Counted from the stretch's first letter, positions 36,251-47,571 are shown. The stretch: 64,000 nucleotides of DNA from Acinetobacter puyangensis (GCF_900096995.1 NZ_OANT01000009.1:1-64000), one strand, 5' to 3'. Program-made: numbers and translations. The notes: a model not told the origin generated them from the letters alone.

Positions 36251-36395
36251 TTTTATCCCACTTCCTTCTTTTATAGGAGGACAAATTTCTACATCAAAAA
36301 ATCTCCGCCATATCCATTATTAAGGAATAATTTTAAATCAACACCTTGAACAAAATTAAAACATCTTGAATGACTAATCCAGACAGCATTAAATC

Positions 36396-36431
36396 AATGA
36401 ATGCTAGGTTATGAAATAAATAGCATTCATT
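36396..36431 (-). terminator. Perfect 11-bp hairpin behind the ABC exporter operon
   Basis: Arms AATGAATGCTA (36396-36406) and TAGCATTCATT (36421-36431) are exact reverse complements with a 14-base loop. It lies just past the end of the last exporter gene. Only a weak T-run follows, so termination efficiency is uncertain. Confidence 0.5.
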
Positions 36432-36472
36432 ATCGTTCTTAGCCCTAACTATTTTTTCATAGATATTCAAAA

Positions 36473-37603
36473 TCACGCCATGGTATGAATCGTCTCTTTA
36501 AATCGTTTGAAAGAAAAATAGAAAAATACCATACCGATTAATATCATGAATAAAAAAGGCTTCCACACAACGTCTATACCCGCCCCTCTAAACAAAATCG
36601 CTTGTCCAATATCAACAAAATGTGTAGTCGGTGCAAAGAACATAATATTTTGTACCATGTCCGGCATATTTTCTCTGGGCGTAGTTCCTCCAGATAACAT
36701 TTGTAATGGCATTAAAATCAAAACAATTAATAATCCAAACTGCGGCATGGATTTGGCCACAGTGGCCAAAAAAATTCCCATAGACGTTGTCGCAAATAAT
36801 GATAATGCTGCACCACAAATAAACAAGGCAACTGATCCCTGCACAGGAATATCCAATATTCCCATGACCACAAAATATAAAGATGCAGAAGATGCAACGA
36901 GTACCACCAACCCCATCGACCAGATTTTGGCCAGCATAATTTCAAAAACCGTTACAGGCATCACCAATAGATGCTCAACCGTACCATGTTCCCGTTCACG
37001 AATCAGTGCCGCCCCCGTCAGGATAATCGATAACATGGTGACGTTATTGACAATCTGCATCAACGAACCAAACCATTTTTTTTCTAAGGCCGGATTAAAC
37101 TGTGCTCTCAGCTCAAGCTCAACAGGTAAGACACTGGTGGTTCGATAACCTGCAACAAATTCATTTACTTCCGACTGAATAATTTGTTGAATATAACCAC
37201 TACCAGAAAATGCCTGTGTCATACGCGTTGCATCCACATTCAGTTGTAGTGCAGAACTCTTGCCAGCCAGCACATCTCGCTGAAAATTTGCAGGGATATT
37301 TAAGGCAAAGGTATACTGTCCTGCATCCATTCCTGTATCCATTTCATTAATATTAATCATTTCAGGCTGAGTAAAATAAGGCGGATAAAATGCAGACACA
37401 ATACGCTGGGAAAGTGGTGACTGGTCTTCATCCACAATCGCAATCGGTGCATTATTCAAGGTTTCAGGTGTCGATGATGCAGACGAATAAACCGCAAACG
37501 TGAAAATAAAAATAATCAGAAACAACATGGCAGGATCCCGCCACAGACTCCAGAGTTCCTTAACGCCAAGTCTGTAAATATTTTCTAGTTTTTTCCAGAA
37601 CAT
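36473..37603 (-). CDS. ABC-2 type exporter permease (YhhJ-like)
   Basis: This 376-residue ABC-2 permease has one N-terminal membrane helix, a large periplasmic loop (about residues 45-180) and five C-terminal helices, with the conserved EREHGTVEHLLVMPVT region. It matches YhhJ of the YhiI-RbbA-YhhJ set in order and size. GGAG precedes the ATG, and only 1 base separates it from the preceding gene. It should form half of the transmembrane channel. Confidence 0.85.
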   Translation of the reverse strand: MFWKKLENIYRLGVKELWSLWRDPAMLFLIIFIFTFAVYSSASSTPETLNNAPIAIVDEDQSPLSQRIVSAFYPPYFTQPEMININEMDTGMDAGQYTFALNIPANFQRDVLAGKSSALQLNVDATRMTQAFSGSGYIQQIIQSEVNEFVAGYRTTSVLPVELELRAQFNPALEKKWFGSLMQIVNNVTMLSIILTGAALIREREHGTVEHLLVMPVTVFEIMLAKIWSMGLVVLVASSASLYFVVMGILDIPVQGSVALFICGAALSLFATTSMGIFLATVAKSMPQFGLLIVLILMPLQMLSGGTTPRENMPDMVQNIMFFAPTTHFVDIGQAILFRGAGIDVVWKPFLFMILIGMVFFYFSFKRFKETIHTMA

Positions 37604-37604
37604 T

Positions 37605-40358
37605 CTATTTCTCCTGCTTTTTTAGCAAGAAAATTGCTAGTAACATAATCACCGGCACAGTCATCAGCAGTGACCAGATAGACTGATGCAAATCTTTAAA
37701 AAATAATGCTTTATTGAAAACTCCACGACTAATATCAACCATATGGCTTGCAGGATAAATCTTACCGATCATCTGACCACTACCATTTAAAGAAGAGACA
37801 GGATCAATCAAACCTGAAAATTGTGTGGCAGGCAATAAAGTGCCCATCATCGCTACAAACATGGCTGCAATCTGGCTGTTGGTAAGCGCAGATGCAACCA
37901 GTCCCATACCTGTTGCAATGGTGACATATAACAATGTTGCAATGGTTAAAGTCATAAAGCTACCTGTGATCGGTACTTTAAAAATGATCACGATAATCAG
38001 ACACATCAGAAAATAATTCAGCATTGCCAAAGCAATATAAGGCAATTGTTTCCCGATTAAAAACTCGGTTCGGGTGGTTGGTGTGACATATAAATTCACA
38101 ATTGAGCCCAATTCCTTTTCACGTACAACGGCTAGTGCCGTCAACATGGCAGGAAACATGAGTAATAAAATGGGTAAAATAGCAGGCACCATCGAAGGCA
38201 AACTTTGCATGTCTGGGTTATAGCGAAAGCGTGTCTCAATATCGACCGCCGATGTCAAATCTGCTCCAGTATTGGCCTTGATTTGTTGCACCAACCAATG
38301 CTGATGAATCCCCTGAACATAACCCAGTACAGTTTCCGCCCTTGCTGGCATGGAACCATCAATCCACGCTCCGACCTTCACTGTTTCACCACGGGCAATG
38401 TCCTGAGCAAAATCAGGTGGAATCTCTATAGCCAGAGAAATATTGCCGTTGCGCATACGTTGATCAATTTCTGCATAATCATTGAGCGGCGCCTGTTCAG
38501 AAAAATAACGTGATCCGGATAAACTTAGACTATAGCTTTGACTCAACTGACTTTGATCTCGATCCAGTATGGCATAACTAAGATCTTCAACATCCATACT
38601 AATCCCAAAGCCCATGACAAACAGCAAAATAATTGAACCAATCAATGCAATGGTTGCCCTTATGGGATCTCGGACCAACTCCAAAGATTCACGCCAGGCA
38701 AAACTGAATAAACGTTGTAAACTAAACCCACTTTGCTGAACTAAGGTTGTATTTGTAGAATGAATTTCAGAATCATTTTGTGTTTCAGTCGTGGTACTGC
38801 TTGTGCCTGCGCCGGCATCCAGAAGATAACCAATAAAAGCTTGCTCTAACGTATCCGCATGACGTTTTCTGATCAATGCTGACGGAGCATCACTATCCAG
38901 TACTTTACCGGCATGCATCATTGACATTCGGTCACAACGCATTGCTTCGTTCATAAAATGCGTGGAAATAAAAATGGTCACTTTGTCCTGTCTAGACAAA
39001 TGCACCAAATGCCGCCAGAAATTATCCCGTGCAATTGGATCTACGCCCGAAGTCGGTTCATCCAGAATCAAAATTTCTGGTCGATGTACCATGGCAACAG
39101 CAAGCGATAACCGCTGTTTCACACCCAAAGGCAGCTCATCTGGTAAACTGTGTTTGACTTGATGTAAATCAAAACGATCCAGCATTTCCTCAACACGAAC
39201 ATCAATCTGCTCAACAGGGACATGAAAGAGCTGTGCATGCAAAACAAGATTTTGTAATACCGTTAATTCTGTATAAAGTGAAAAGGCCTGCGACATGTAG
39301 CCAACTTTACGACGAATTTCAATATTCTCGCCCTGTACTTCTTGGCCAAATAACCAAGCTTGGCCTTCTGAAGCAGGTAAAAGTCCAGTCAGGACTTTCA
39401 TGGTGGTCGATTTACCACAACCATTTGAACCTAAAAAACCAAAAATTTCACCACGACGAATCTTGAAATTAACATGATCTACGGCGGTAAAATCACCAAA
39501 ACGTACTGTTAGTTGCTCAGCTTCAATGGCATAATCCTGATCTACATTTTGTTCAAGCGCTGGAATGATGACGGGTTGATAGCCTTGCTTTTTTTCTTCT
39601 GGTAATAATTGAATAAACGCATCTTCAAGATTGGCGGTTTGGGTTGCACTTAATAATTCTGCTGGTGTGCCTGTTTCTAGCACCTTACCCTCGTCCATCA
39701 TCACCAGCCAGTCAAAACCTTGTGCTTCGTCCATATAAGCCGTGGCAACAATAACACTCATCTGGGGACGAGTGATACGAATACGATCAATTAATTCCCA
39801 GAACTGCGCCCGTGCCAAAGGATCAACCCCTGTAGTTGGCTCATCTAAAATCAAGAAATCTGGATCATGGATCAAGGCACAACATAAGCTCAATTTCTGC
39901 TTCATACCTCCGGAAAGTTTTCCTGCCGGACGATCCAAAAAAGCATATAGTCCTGTACTTTTGGTTAAATCATCAATGCGCTTACGCCGTTCGGTCGCAT
40001 CATGACCAAACAAACGCGCAAAAAACTGTAAATTTTCCTCAACCGATAATGTTTTATATAGATTTTTACCTAAGCCTTGCGGCATATAGGCAATACGTGG
40101 GCAAGCCTGTTCACGATGACGACGACTTGCCATATCACCATCTAATACACTGACTTTACCTTGCTGAATTACCCTTGCGCCGGCAAGTAAAGACAATAGA
40201 CTTGATTTGCCAACACCATCTGGACCGATTAAGCCAATCATGCAATGTGCAGGAAACTCCAAACTAATTGCTTTGAGTGCCTGAACTTTTCCGTATGAGA
40301 GGCGGACCTGTTCAACATGGGCAACAATCTGTTTGAGGTTGGATTGTTGCTGCATCAT
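37605..40358 (-). CDS. rbbA: RbbA-like fused ABC exporter (two ATPases plus ABC-2 permease)
   Basis: This 917-residue fusion has a first ATPase with Walker A GPDGVGKS (residues 45-52) and signature [12 protein letters not shown], and a second ATPase with GSNGCGKS near residue 315. In the second, the signature is altered ([12 protein letters not shown]). An ABC-2 permease follows from about residue 560 with [14 protein letters not shown]. It corresponds to RbbA/YhiH of enterics, a ribosome-associated ATPase in the literature and part of an exporter-like operon. Its ATG overlaps the last base of the preceding stop. The substrate is unknown. Confidence 0.87.
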   Translation of the reverse strand: MMQQQSNLKQIVAHVEQVRLSYGKVQALKAISLEFPAHCMIGLIGPDGVGKSSLLSLLAGARVIQQGKVSVLDGDMASRRHREQACPRIAYMPQGLGKNLYKTLSVEENLQFFARLFGHDATERRKRIDDLTKSTGLYAFLDRPAGKLSGGMKQKLSLCCALIHDPDFLILDEPTTGVDPLARAQFWELIDRIRITRPQMSVIVATAYMDEAQGFDWLVMMDEGKVLETGTPAELLSATQTANLEDAFIQLLPEEKKQGYQPVIIPALEQNVDQDYAIEAEQLTVRFGDFTAVDHVNFKIRRGEIFGFLGSNGCGKSTTMKVLTGLLPASEGQAWLFGQEVQGENIEIRRKVGYMSQAFSLYTELTVLQNLVLHAQLFHVPVEQIDVRVEEMLDRFDLHQVKHSLPDELPLGVKQRLSLAVAMVHRPEILILDEPTSGVDPIARDNFWRHLVHLSRQDKVTIFISTHFMNEAMRCDRMSMMHAGKVLDSDAPSALIRKRHADTLEQAFIGYLLDAGAGTSSTTTETQNDSEIHSTNTTLVQQSGFSLQRLFSFAWRESLELVRDPIRATIALIGSIILLFVMGFGISMDVEDLSYAILDRDQSQLSQSYSLSLSGSRYFSEQAPLNDYAEIDQRMRNGNISLAIEIPPDFAQDIARGETVKVGAWIDGSMPARAETVLGYVQGIHQHWLVQQIKANTGADLTSAVDIETRFRYNPDMQSLPSMVPAILPILLLMFPAMLTALAVVREKELGSIVNLYVTPTTRTEFLIGKQLPYIALAMLNYFLMCLIIVIIFKVPITGSFMTLTIATLLYVTIATGMGLVASALTNSQIAAMFVAMMGTLLPATQFSGLIDPVSSLNGSGQMIGKIYPASHMVDISRGVFNKALFFKDLHQSIWSLLMTVPVIMLLAIFLLKKQEK

Positions 40359-41416
40359 TATTCAGCCTTTTTTGAAAGTTGTTGTGGCCATGCCTGCTCA
40401 GGGTCAAGTTTAATCCAGGCAACGCCAGGCAACCCTGTCTTGACCTGTTTAATATTTTTGGTCAATAAGTCAGAATCAATTCTGGCTTTGACTTTAAACA
40501 TTAATTTTTGTCGCTCGCTCTCGGTTTCCACAGTTTTAGGGGTAAATTGTGCAGTATCTGCAACATTTGACACTCGTGCCGGAATAGCAATATTGGGCGC
40601 AATATCCAGTAAAATACGCACCTCTGTACCTAAGGCCACGCGTCCTGCAACCGTTTCAGGCAAGAAAAAGGTCATATATACATCAGATAAGTCAATTAAA
40701 TTCATGACTTTTCCACCCGCAGCAATCATTTCTCCAGGCTGGGCAACACGATATTGTACACGTGCTTTCAAGGGAGATTTCAGCTGACTATCATCAATAT
40801 CAGACTGGATACGTTCAATCGTTGCCTGAACTGCTTCCACATTGGATTTTGCACCAGTGACTTGCGCTTTTGCAGCAGCAATAGATGCTTCGGCATTGGC
40901 AACCTGTGCTTTGGCTGCACTGATGGCGGCAATCGCACTTTGTACAGTGCTTCGCTCATCATCTAATTGCTGTTTGGATACCGCATTATCCTTCACTAGA
41001 ATTTCTGTTCGTGCCAGACGTTTTTGTGCAGCCTGTAATTCTGTCTGGCGTTGATCAACGACTGCCAGACTGGCCAGTTTATCACTTTGACGCATGGCAA
41101 CCTGCGCATCTGCGGTCACAATCGCATCTTTGGCTTGCTGTAATTGCGCCTCTGCTTCACGAAGCTGCGCCTCTAAAGCAGAAATTTTAACTTTTGCCAG
41201 CAACTGACCAGCCTCAACAAAATCACCTTCATTGACATAAATATCTTCTAATTGTCCTGACAACTTACTGGCAATATCGATTTCTGTCGCTTCAATACGC
41301 CCATTACCACTGACTAATCCTTCAGTATCAGGTGTATTAAAATATTGCCAAGCTATATATGCAGCCAATAGAACCACAATTGCTGCAACAATCAGTACAA
41401 TTTTTTTCCGCTTCAT
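40358..41416 (-). CDS. HlyD-family periplasmic adaptor (YhiI-like)
   Basis: This 352-residue membrane-fusion protein has an N-terminal anchor helix, a lipoyl-like half motif ([21 protein letters not shown]), a long alpha hairpin very rich in Ala, Gln and Lys (about residues 70-200), a second lipoyl half and a barrel domain. A GTG start four codons upstream is too close to GGGG; the ATG at 41416 has good spacing. It links the RbbA-YhhJ exporter to an outer-membrane channel that is not encoded here. Confidence 0.88.
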   Translation of the reverse strand: MKRKKIVLIVAAIVVLLAAYIAWQYFNTPDTEGLVSGNGRIEATEIDIASKLSGQLEDIYVNEGDFVEAGQLLAKVKISALEAQLREAEAQLQQAKDAIVTADAQVAMRQSDKLASLAVVDQRQTELQAAQKRLARTEILVKDNAVSKQQLDDERSTVQSAIAAISAAKAQVANAEASIAAAKAQVTGAKSNVEAVQATIERIQSDIDDSQLKSPLKARVQYRVAQPGEMIAAGGKVMNLIDLSDVYMTFFLPETVAGRVALGTEVRILLDIAPNIAIPARVSNVADTAQFTPKTVETESERQKLMFKVKARIDSDLLTKNIKQVKTGLPGVAWIKLDPEQAWPQQLSKKAE

Positions 41417-41488
41417 AATAATATTCACCCCGATTTTTTAAATAATATTGATAAGTTTGTTACATCAGATGACTGACAAAACCAATTG

Positions 41489-42649
41489 TTAAAACCAATT
41501 AACCAGCGAAATTCCCAGACCGACATAAGTTGCACGATGATTGTAATCAATCAAACTTTCGCCATAACCATCAAATATTTGGAAATGCCCACGTAATGAA
41601 CCTGCCAACGGAAATGCCCAGTCAAATTGCACTGCACCATGACTATCTTCCCCACCTTTTAAACTATGACGCAGCATCAAAGAAAATTGGTGTGAGTTCC
41701 ATTTATAATGCGCAGTTAAATCACCACGTCCGATATAATCTTCAATATCCGCATTTTCATCTTTTGAATCCGAATCTGGAAGGCGATACCATGGACGCAA
41801 CATCAGCACAAAATTATCTTTTTCAAAACCCAAATTCATAATTGCCCGATTCCAGCTACGGGAAAAAGGATCAGATCGACCATTGGATTGATGGTTAAAA
41901 CTCAACCCTAATAATCGGCCATTTAAACCCAGCACGTTATAATTGGTTCTAAGAACGAACATGGCTTCGGGTTCATAATTAGTTTCCCTAAAAGGTCTGG
42001 AATCATCTTCATTATAAACCTGCCAGCGTGAAGACTGGGTATAACCGATCCATACATCACCATTATCACCAAAAACATTTTCTAATGCCTTGGTTTTAAA
42101 TGAAATCTGAAACTTAGCTTCGGTGCTTTTCAAATCCTGCGATTCTGTCACCGTATTTTCTGGATTGGGACTATGAGGTAAACTATTCTTATCGGACATC
42201 CACATCGCTGGAAATAAATAAAGCGGTTGGTATCCGCGAAGTTGCCAAGTCCCTAATTTGGCCTGGCTAGACAATTCCCAGCGCTGATCAAGCAAAGAAG
42301 TCGTGGTATCAAAATTCCCCACTGGTTCTTTAAATAATGTCCTGATATTTTTAGATTCATTTAAAGCATCAAATGCTATTGCACTGCTCTTTTCTCCATA
42401 ATCGTGATCATCTTTTCTATGCTCCTCCAACGGCTTTCCTATCGTAGGCAATTTATACAAAGCGTCATAACATGCTAGTCTTGCACTGTTAAATGTTAAG
42501 CCAATACATGCTTCAGGGCTATTTGGCGTGGGTAAATAGTCAGGTAGCGCAATCTTTGGTTCGGCATATGCTGTTCTGCTTAAACCCATGATCAAAATTA
42601 AACATAAAGTGTATGAAGCGTTCAATGTTGGTCTATATTTATAAAGCAT
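41489..42649 (-). CDS. pldA: Outer-membrane phospholipase A (OMPLA)
   Basis: The 386-residue product has a signal peptide ending near RTAYA and an OMPLA barrel with the catalytic block SFNHQSNGRSDPFSRSWNR, holding the His and Ser (HQS) and the downstream Asn. OMPLA is a calcium-dependent outer-membrane phospholipase activated when lipid asymmetry fails. GGGGAG lies 6 bases before the chosen ATG, and the preceding TetR stop is between the two (AATAG ACATG), implying co-transcription. It is embedded between a TetR regulator and an ABC exporter, an unusual setting. Confidence 0.9.
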   Translation of the reverse strand: MLYKYRPTLNASYTLCLILIMGLSRTAYAEPKIALPDYLPTPNSPEACIGLTFNSARLACYDALYKLPTIGKPLEEHRKDDHDYGEKSSAIAFDALNESKNIRTLFKEPVGNFDTTTSLLDQRWELSSQAKLGTWQLRGYQPLYLFPAMWMSDKNSLPHSPNPENTVTESQDLKSTEAKFQISFKTKALENVFGDNGDVWIGYTQSSRWQVYNEDDSRPFRETNYEPEAMFVLRTNYNVLGLNGRLLGLSFNHQSNGRSDPFSRSWNRAIMNLGFEKDNFVLMLRPWYRLPDSDSKDENADIEDYIGRGDLTAHYKWNSHQFSLMLRHSLKGGEDSHGAVQFDWAFPLAGSLRGHFQIFDGYGESLIDYNHRATYVGLGISLVNWF

Positions 42650-42651
42650 GT

Positions 42652-43278
42652 CTATTCTCCCCAATACGCAACTTCTTCATACAGCGAAGCATGTTTACAC
42701 ACCAAAAAAATTTGAATTCTAATCAGGCGGTGTAAGCGGTCTTGGATTTTAAATTCAGGATCCAGTAACCATTGATTAAAAAGACCAGCGGATTGACCAA
42801 TAATAAAATCCACCACCAATTCCGTATCGATCTTGTGTGAGATTTCACCTAATTCCTGTGCCTGTAATAGCCAGAATTGATGTTGTTCCCGACTCTTTTT
42901 TGAAAGCTGTAGCAATTCATTTTTGACTACTGAATTGGTTTCAAGCGTATACGCCCACAAAATAAATAAAGCACGATAATACTCTGGATGAGTTTTGATA
43001 CGGGAAGTTGCTTGATCAATCGCAAAACAAATTGCTGCGATTCCTTTTTTAGAATTTTCAACATCCTTTACAGTACTTAAACACCATCTGGCCAAGTAAT
43101 TTAAAACACGTAGTAATAATTGATCTTTAGATCCGTAACGACGTGTTACCAATCCTCTACTATAACCCGCACGCTTTCCAACAGCTTCCAGTGTAACTGC
43201 CTTCACTCCACCTTCACAGAGTAATAAGATGGTTTGCTCTACCATTCGAGCATCAGAATCAATCGCTCTTTGTTGCAT
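42652..43278 (-). CDS. TetR-family transcriptional regulator
   Basis: This 208-residue regulator has an N-terminal DNA-binding domain (ARMVEQTILLLCEGGVKAV, AVGKRAGYSRGLVTRRYGSK, residues about 8-55) and a helical C-terminal domain that may bind a ligand or membrane-stress signal. It heads the minus-strand set pldA - HlyD-like - RbbA-like - YhhJ-like and probably autoregulates it. Its TAG stop falls inside the ribosome site region of pldA. Confidence 0.86.
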   Translation of the reverse strand: MQQRAIDSDARMVEQTILLLCEGGVKAVTLEAVGKRAGYSRGLVTRRYGSKDQLLLRVLNYLARWCLSTVKDVENSKKGIAAICFAIDQATSRIKTHPEYYRALFILWAYTLETNSVVKNELLQLSKKSREQHQFWLLQAQELGEISHKIDTELVVDFIIGQSAGLFNQWLLDPEFKIQDRLHRLIRIQIFLVCKHASLYEEVAYWGE

Positions 43279-43954
43279 GTTTACCCCGATGTAAATCTAA
43301 AAACAGATTTAAAAATTATTCTATTTTCATAGTACTGGAAAAAGTTGTTATCAACAACTTTTTAGTTTCGCAAAGCTTTCACTTAGTATGTTATTAAAAA
43401 AATGAATAATTTTTGGGAAATTCAATATAAACTCAGATCAGATTGTTTTTTAAACATGTTTGGTAACAAAAAATACAGTGCGGTAATTACAGTAAATTAA
43501 CCACTTATCGTATTGTCTAAAATTCTCCAGTATGTGATGAGCTATTCTATTGCCTATTTCTTCTCAAAGTTTTTCCCTACAATCAACTCATTGAACTTGA
43601 CTAAAATACATAAACCCTCTTGCCACTATAATTAAATTTTTAAAAATCATGCAGTTAAAAATCATTTAAAGTTTATAATTCCATTGTAGAAAACAATAAG
43701 TTCAAATATTGTGGTGGCAGCTAAGTTTTATTAATTTTCAACTTATCGCAAGGATCACCCCCTAAGTAACAGAATTAATCAGACAACGCCCCATAGCAAA
43801 ATGGACTAAAACTTTTAATTTATAAGATTTGAAAAACAAAAAAGTATTTACAATGTTGTGCTCAGTCCTGCTCTTGCACTGATAGATATATAAATTTCTT
43901 TCCGCTTATAGTGATTAAAGTCTAAGCAATTATTTCCGATCAAGTGAACTTTAC
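43279..43954. other. Intergenic gap without recognisable genes
   Basis: This AT-rich stretch lies between the TetR gene start and the tRNA-Arg promoter. It should hold the promoter of the TetR-headed operon close to 43279-43400. Beyond that I see no gene, tRNA or repeat. Confidence 0.5.
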
Positions 43955-43983
43955 TTTACCTGACTGCAATTTTTGCCTATGAT
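43955..43983 (+). promoter_or_regulatory. Promoter of tRNA-Arg
   Basis: A TTTACC -35 (43955-43960) and a TATGAT -10 (43978-43983) are 17 bases apart and end 16 bases before the mature tRNA. Confidence 0.6.
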
Positions 43984-43999
43984 GTGCAACCATCATCAT

Positions 44000-44075
44000 G
44001 CGCTCATAGCTCAACTGGATAGAGTACAGGTCTCCGAAGCCTGTGGCGTGGGTTCGAGTCCCGCTGAGCGCACCA
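44000..44075 (+). tRNA. tRNA-Arg (CCG)
   Basis: The cloverleaf has acceptor GCGCTCA paired with TGAGCGC, a T-arm GGGTTCGAGTCCC and anticodon loop CTCCGAA, which gives anticodon CCG (arginine, codon CGG). The CCA end is encoded. It is a single tRNA between two minus-strand blocks. Confidence 0.93.
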
Positions 44076-44283
44076 TATTTTTTTATTTAGAATATAACCC
44101 ACTATCGTCCTATATATAGTCGACAATCAAAGAAGACTTCTAATCTTTCATCAATTTAATTCATTTTAAAAAATCAGCATTCAGTTATTTCATTCATTGA
44201 ATTTTTTGTGCTTTGTTTGATATGTTCTTTTTTTATAAGGGTTAAAGCGAATAAACTCACTTTAACCCAAAATATTTTTGATC

Positions 44284-45528
44284 TTAACTAAAAATCTGCT
44301 CAACTTTACCTTGTAATTGGGTACCCAGTAATGGCGTATTTTTACCATTAGATAAAATCGTATGTTTATCCAATACCCATTGTTGCTCGGGATTTACCAA
44401 GACCCAACCCGACTGTTGCTGCCAAACTTTGGTTAGATCAAAGATTTTTGCAGCTTGTGTGGTGACTTTCTCCACCCATTGCAAAGGACTTAATAAATCA
44501 TCTTTGACCAATTGTACACCTAAAGCAACAAAGCTATCAAAAGCACTAAAACCGGATTCAGTTTCTGCAAAAGGTGCCATTTTTGCAGAAGCACTCAAGG
44601 GTTCATGATGGGTACAGATTGCATCTATCACACCAGATTTAACACCTTCACGTAGTTTGATCTTGTCTTGTTCCGATCGTAATGGAGGACGAACATGTGC
44701 CAGCGAATTGAAACCATCAATAATGATATCGGTTAAATGCAGTTGATGCATGGCCACATCGGCTGTAACAGGCAAACCTTTGGCTTTGGCTTGTGCGATC
44801 AACTCAACCGAAGCACCGCAGGATAACAAACCAAAATGCGCACTGACACCCGTTGCTTCAATCATTTGCAAATATTTGGCAATTGCTACTGTTTCTGCCA
44901 TTGGCGGAATCATCGGTAATCCCTGACGTGACGCAATAAAGCCTTCATGCACACAGCCATCTTTGGCGATTTCAGGTTCTTCTGCATAAAAGACAACTTT
45001 AAGTCCCAGACCCGCTGCATATTCCAGTGTACGAATGACCACATCATCATCGGCAAAAGCTGCATTGGCATTGGAAACCGCAATACAACCACCCTTTTGA
45101 AGTCCAGCCATATTCGCCGGTTGCTGTCCTTTAAGACCTTGCGTTTGTGCCCCGATAATATGCAGGTAAATGCCACCATCTTTTAAGGCTTTTTCCTTTA
45201 GTCCTTGAATTAATGCACCATTATCCTGCACGATTGGTTTACTGTCCGGTGGCGTAATGACATGTAAGATACCATTCTGACGCGCAGCATAGCCTTCCGA
45301 TGTTAAGGTTCCATGTTGCTGTTGGCCTGGTTCACGTAAACGAGCACACAAATCCAGCATGGTCGGCATCAACCATTTATCTGTACCATCTATATGGGTT
45401 ATCTGTTCTTGATCAATATCAGTTTCAGCAATGATTTTACCGTCATTCAAATAAACGGTTTGTACCTGATCAGTCTGCGTTACCGGGTTTAAAACACGTA
45501 CATTTTCAATTTTTACAATATTGCTCAT
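44284..45528 (-). CDS. Dihydroorotase-like PyrC' (probably non-catalytic ATCase subunit)
   Basis: This 414-residue protein has the dihydroorotase/amidohydrolase fold, but the zinc-binding HxH of active enzymes is lost: the motif reads DLCARLREPG, with Cys61 and Arg63 in place of the two histidines. That is the pattern of PyrC' in pseudomonads, an inactive homologue that stabilises aspartate transcarbamoylase. It directly follows pyrB (22-base gap), which supports this role. A separate active dihydroorotase should be encoded elsewhere. Confidence 0.88.
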   Translation of the reverse strand: MSNIVKIENVRVLNPVTQTDQVQTVYLNDGKIIAETDIDQEQITHIDGTDKWLMPTMLDLCARLREPGQQQHGTLTSEGYAARQNGILHVITPPDSKPIVQDNGALIQGLKEKALKDGGIYLHIIGAQTQGLKGQQPANMAGLQKGGCIAVSNANAAFADDDVVIRTLEYAAGLGLKVVFYAEEPEIAKDGCVHEGFIASRQGLPMIPPMAETVAIAKYLQMIEATGVSAHFGLLSCGASVELIAQAKAKGLPVTADVAMHQLHLTDIIIDGFNSLAHVRPPLRSEQDKIKLREGVKSGVIDAICTHHEPLSASAKMAPFAETESGFSAFDSFVALGVQLVKDDLLSPLQWVEKVTTQAAKIFDLTKVWQQQSGWVLVNPEQQWVLDKHTILSNGKNTPLLGTQLQGKVEQIFS

Positions 45529-45550
45529 GTCATCTTATCCTTTAAACCGT

Positions 45551-46567
45551 CTAAATCGCCAACGCGTCACTTAAACCCTGTGCTTGCAGTTGCCCTTGCA
45601 TAGATAAAGCAAGTACAGCCATACGCACTGCAATACCATTGGTCACCTGTTTTAGAATCACAGATTGCGCACCATCTGCAACTCCAGAAGCAATTTCAAC
45701 ACCACGATTCATTGGACCGGGATGCATGACAATCGCATCAGGTTTGGCCAATGCCAAACGCCGTTCATCCAAACCGAACAATTTATAAAATTCCTGCTGG
45801 GAAGATAAAGCCGGAGAATCAATACGTTCATTCTGGATTCGCAGTGCAATAATCACATCACAGTCTTTGACCCCTTCATCCATATGACTGAATAAGCGGA
45901 CATCAGGTGCATACTCTTCAAAGCCCACTGGCAATAAAGTACGTGGACCAATCACACGGATATCTTTACAGCCCAATGTCTGTAATGCAGCAACATCAGA
46001 ACGCGCAACACGTGAATGTTTAATATCACCAATAATCGCCACACTGATGTCTGAAAAAGGTTTTTTTGCTTCACGCTGAATGGTCAGCATATCCAGCATG
46101 GCCTGCGTTGGATGGGCATGTCGCCCATCACCAGCATTAATAATGGCAATCTCCGGACAAACGGTCTGCGCAATAAAATGTGCTGCACCTGAAGCAGAGT
46201 GTCGTACCACAAAAATATCCGCAGCCATCGCTTGAAGATTCCACAAGGTATCTCTTAAAGTTTCACCTTTAGAGGTACTGGAACGGGCAATATCAATATT
46301 CAGTACATTGGCAGACAATCGTTTTGCAGCGGCTTCGAATGTGGTGCGGGTACGAGTGGAATTTTCAAAGAAGAGATTCATTACAGTTCGCCCTTCAAGT
46401 AACGGCGATGTAATTAAATTATTATTATCATCAAAAAAACTTTGTGCAGTATCTAAAATCTTGTGGAGCGTGTCTTTATTCAGACCTTCAATGGTTAAGA
46501 AATGTTTTAAATTTCCTTGATCATTCAGTTGTATCTGACTTGGCTGATGTTGGGCAGCGATATGCAT
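45551..46567 (-). CDS. pyrB: Aspartate carbamoyltransferase catalytic chain
   Basis: The 338-residue enzyme of pyrimidine synthesis joins carbamoyl phosphate and aspartate to make carbamoyl aspartate. It has the carbamoyl-phosphate motif [20 protein letters not shown] and the closing PGPMNRG loop. An N-terminal extension of about 20 residues is typical of class A ATCases that associate with PyrC'. It is followed by pyrC' in one operon. No pyrI regulatory subunit is present. Confidence 0.95.
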   Translation of the reverse strand: MHIAAQHQPSQIQLNDQGNLKHFLTIEGLNKDTLHKILDTAQSFFDDNNNLITSPLLEGRTVMNLFFENSTRTRTTFEAAAKRLSANVLNIDIARSSTSKGETLRDTLWNLQAMAADIFVVRHSASGAAHFIAQTVCPEIAIINAGDGRHAHPTQAMLDMLTIQREAKKPFSDISVAIIGDIKHSRVARSDVAALQTLGCKDIRVIGPRTLLPVGFEEYAPDVRLFSHMDEGVKDCDVIIALRIQNERIDSPALSSQQEFYKLFGLDERRLALAKPDAIVMHPGPMNRGVEIASGVADGAQSVILKQVTNGIAVRMAVLALSMQGQLQAQGLSDALAI

Positions 46568-46734
46568 GATGGATTCCTATGCTCGAATCACGAAAACGCC
46601 CATAGTTTAGCTGAAAATGAGAATATTTAGCAGCCCAAGTTTTCATGGTTTTTACAAAGTTTATCCATTTAAATCTATTCAGCATTCAAAAACTGCCAAT
46701 TTAGACTGACAGCATTTGATGAAGTATGATGATT

Positions 46735-47571
46735 TTAACCAATCCGACGTTTTAGACCGGTCATCTGTAAAATACGAGTAGAAATTTCTTCAATCGACAT
46801 TTCAGAAACGTTTAAAAATGGAATGCCTTCAGAAATATAAATGCCTTCCACAGCACGCAACTCCATTTGACACTGGCTAAAGCTGGCATAGCGACTATTG
46901 GCTTTACGCTCGGTACGAATAGCAACCAAACGCTCCGCATCAATCATCAGGCCAAATAATTTATGTTTATGGGGCCGCAAGACTGCCGGCAAGCGATTGT
47001 CATCCAGATCTTCTTCCGTCAACGGGTAATTTGCCACTCGTATACCAAACTGTAATGACAAATAAATAGAAGTCGGTGTTTTACCAGAACGAGAGACGCC
47101 AATCAAAATAATATCTGCCTGATCATAATGCCGGGTACGTGCGCCATCATCATTATCCAGTGCAAAATGTACCGCATCAATACGGGCCTTATAATATTCA
47201 GAATCAATCACCGCATGGGTTTGTCCGACTAAAGTTGTAGCCTTAATATCCAGCTCGGTTTCAATCTTACTGATCAACCCTTCAAACACATCAAGATTGA
47301 CCGCATGGGCAGTATTAATAATCTCCCGAACCACAGGGTTAACCAAGGTATCAAAGACCAATGGCAAATTGCCCTCTTTCGCTGCGGTACTGTTAATTTC
47401 AAGCACAACATTTAATGCACTTTCTTCCGAATCAACGTAGGGTTTGATATGAATATCAAACTTAACATTTGGAAATTGCGCCAATAAAGAATGACCTAAG
47501 GTTTCAGCTGTAATCGCTGTTCCATCGGAAATAAAAAATACACTGCGGCGAATCAAGTTACTTTCTGACAT
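46735..47571 (-). CDS. ppsR: PEP synthase regulatory kinase/pyrophosphorylase
   Basis: The 278-residue bifunctional regulator (DUF299 family) has a P-loop-like LIGVSRSGKTPTS near residue 155. It inactivates PEP synthase by ADP-dependent phosphorylation and reactivates it by phosphate-dependent removal. The frame extends 12 codons upstream, but GGTG before the ATG at 47571 and the start of family similarity (SNLIRRSVFFISDGTA) favour this start. It is divergent from its target ppsA, 207 bases away. Confidence 0.92.
   Translation of the reverse strand: MSESNLIRRSVFFISDGTAITAETLGHSLLAQFPNVKFDIHIKPYVDSEESALNVVLEINSTAAKEGNLPLVFDTLVNPVVREIINTAHAVNLDVFEGLISKIETELDIKATTLVGQTHAVIDSEYYKARIDAVHFALDNDDGARTRHYDQADIILIGVSRSGKTPTSIYLSLQFGIRVANYPLTEEDLDDNRLPAVLRPHKHKLFGLMIDAERLVAIRTERKANSRYASFSQCQMELRAVEGIYISEGIPFLNVSEMSIEEISTRILQMTGLKRRIG

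Noticed and set aside
36546..37148. 200-codon plus-strand ORF opposite the YhhJ-like gene
   Set aside because: It is a shadow of the real minus-strand gene, with no domain and atypical residue use.
37605..40358. Frameshifted fusion of separate ATPase and permease genes
   Set aside because: The two-ATPase plus permease fusion is the normal layout of RbbA-type proteins.
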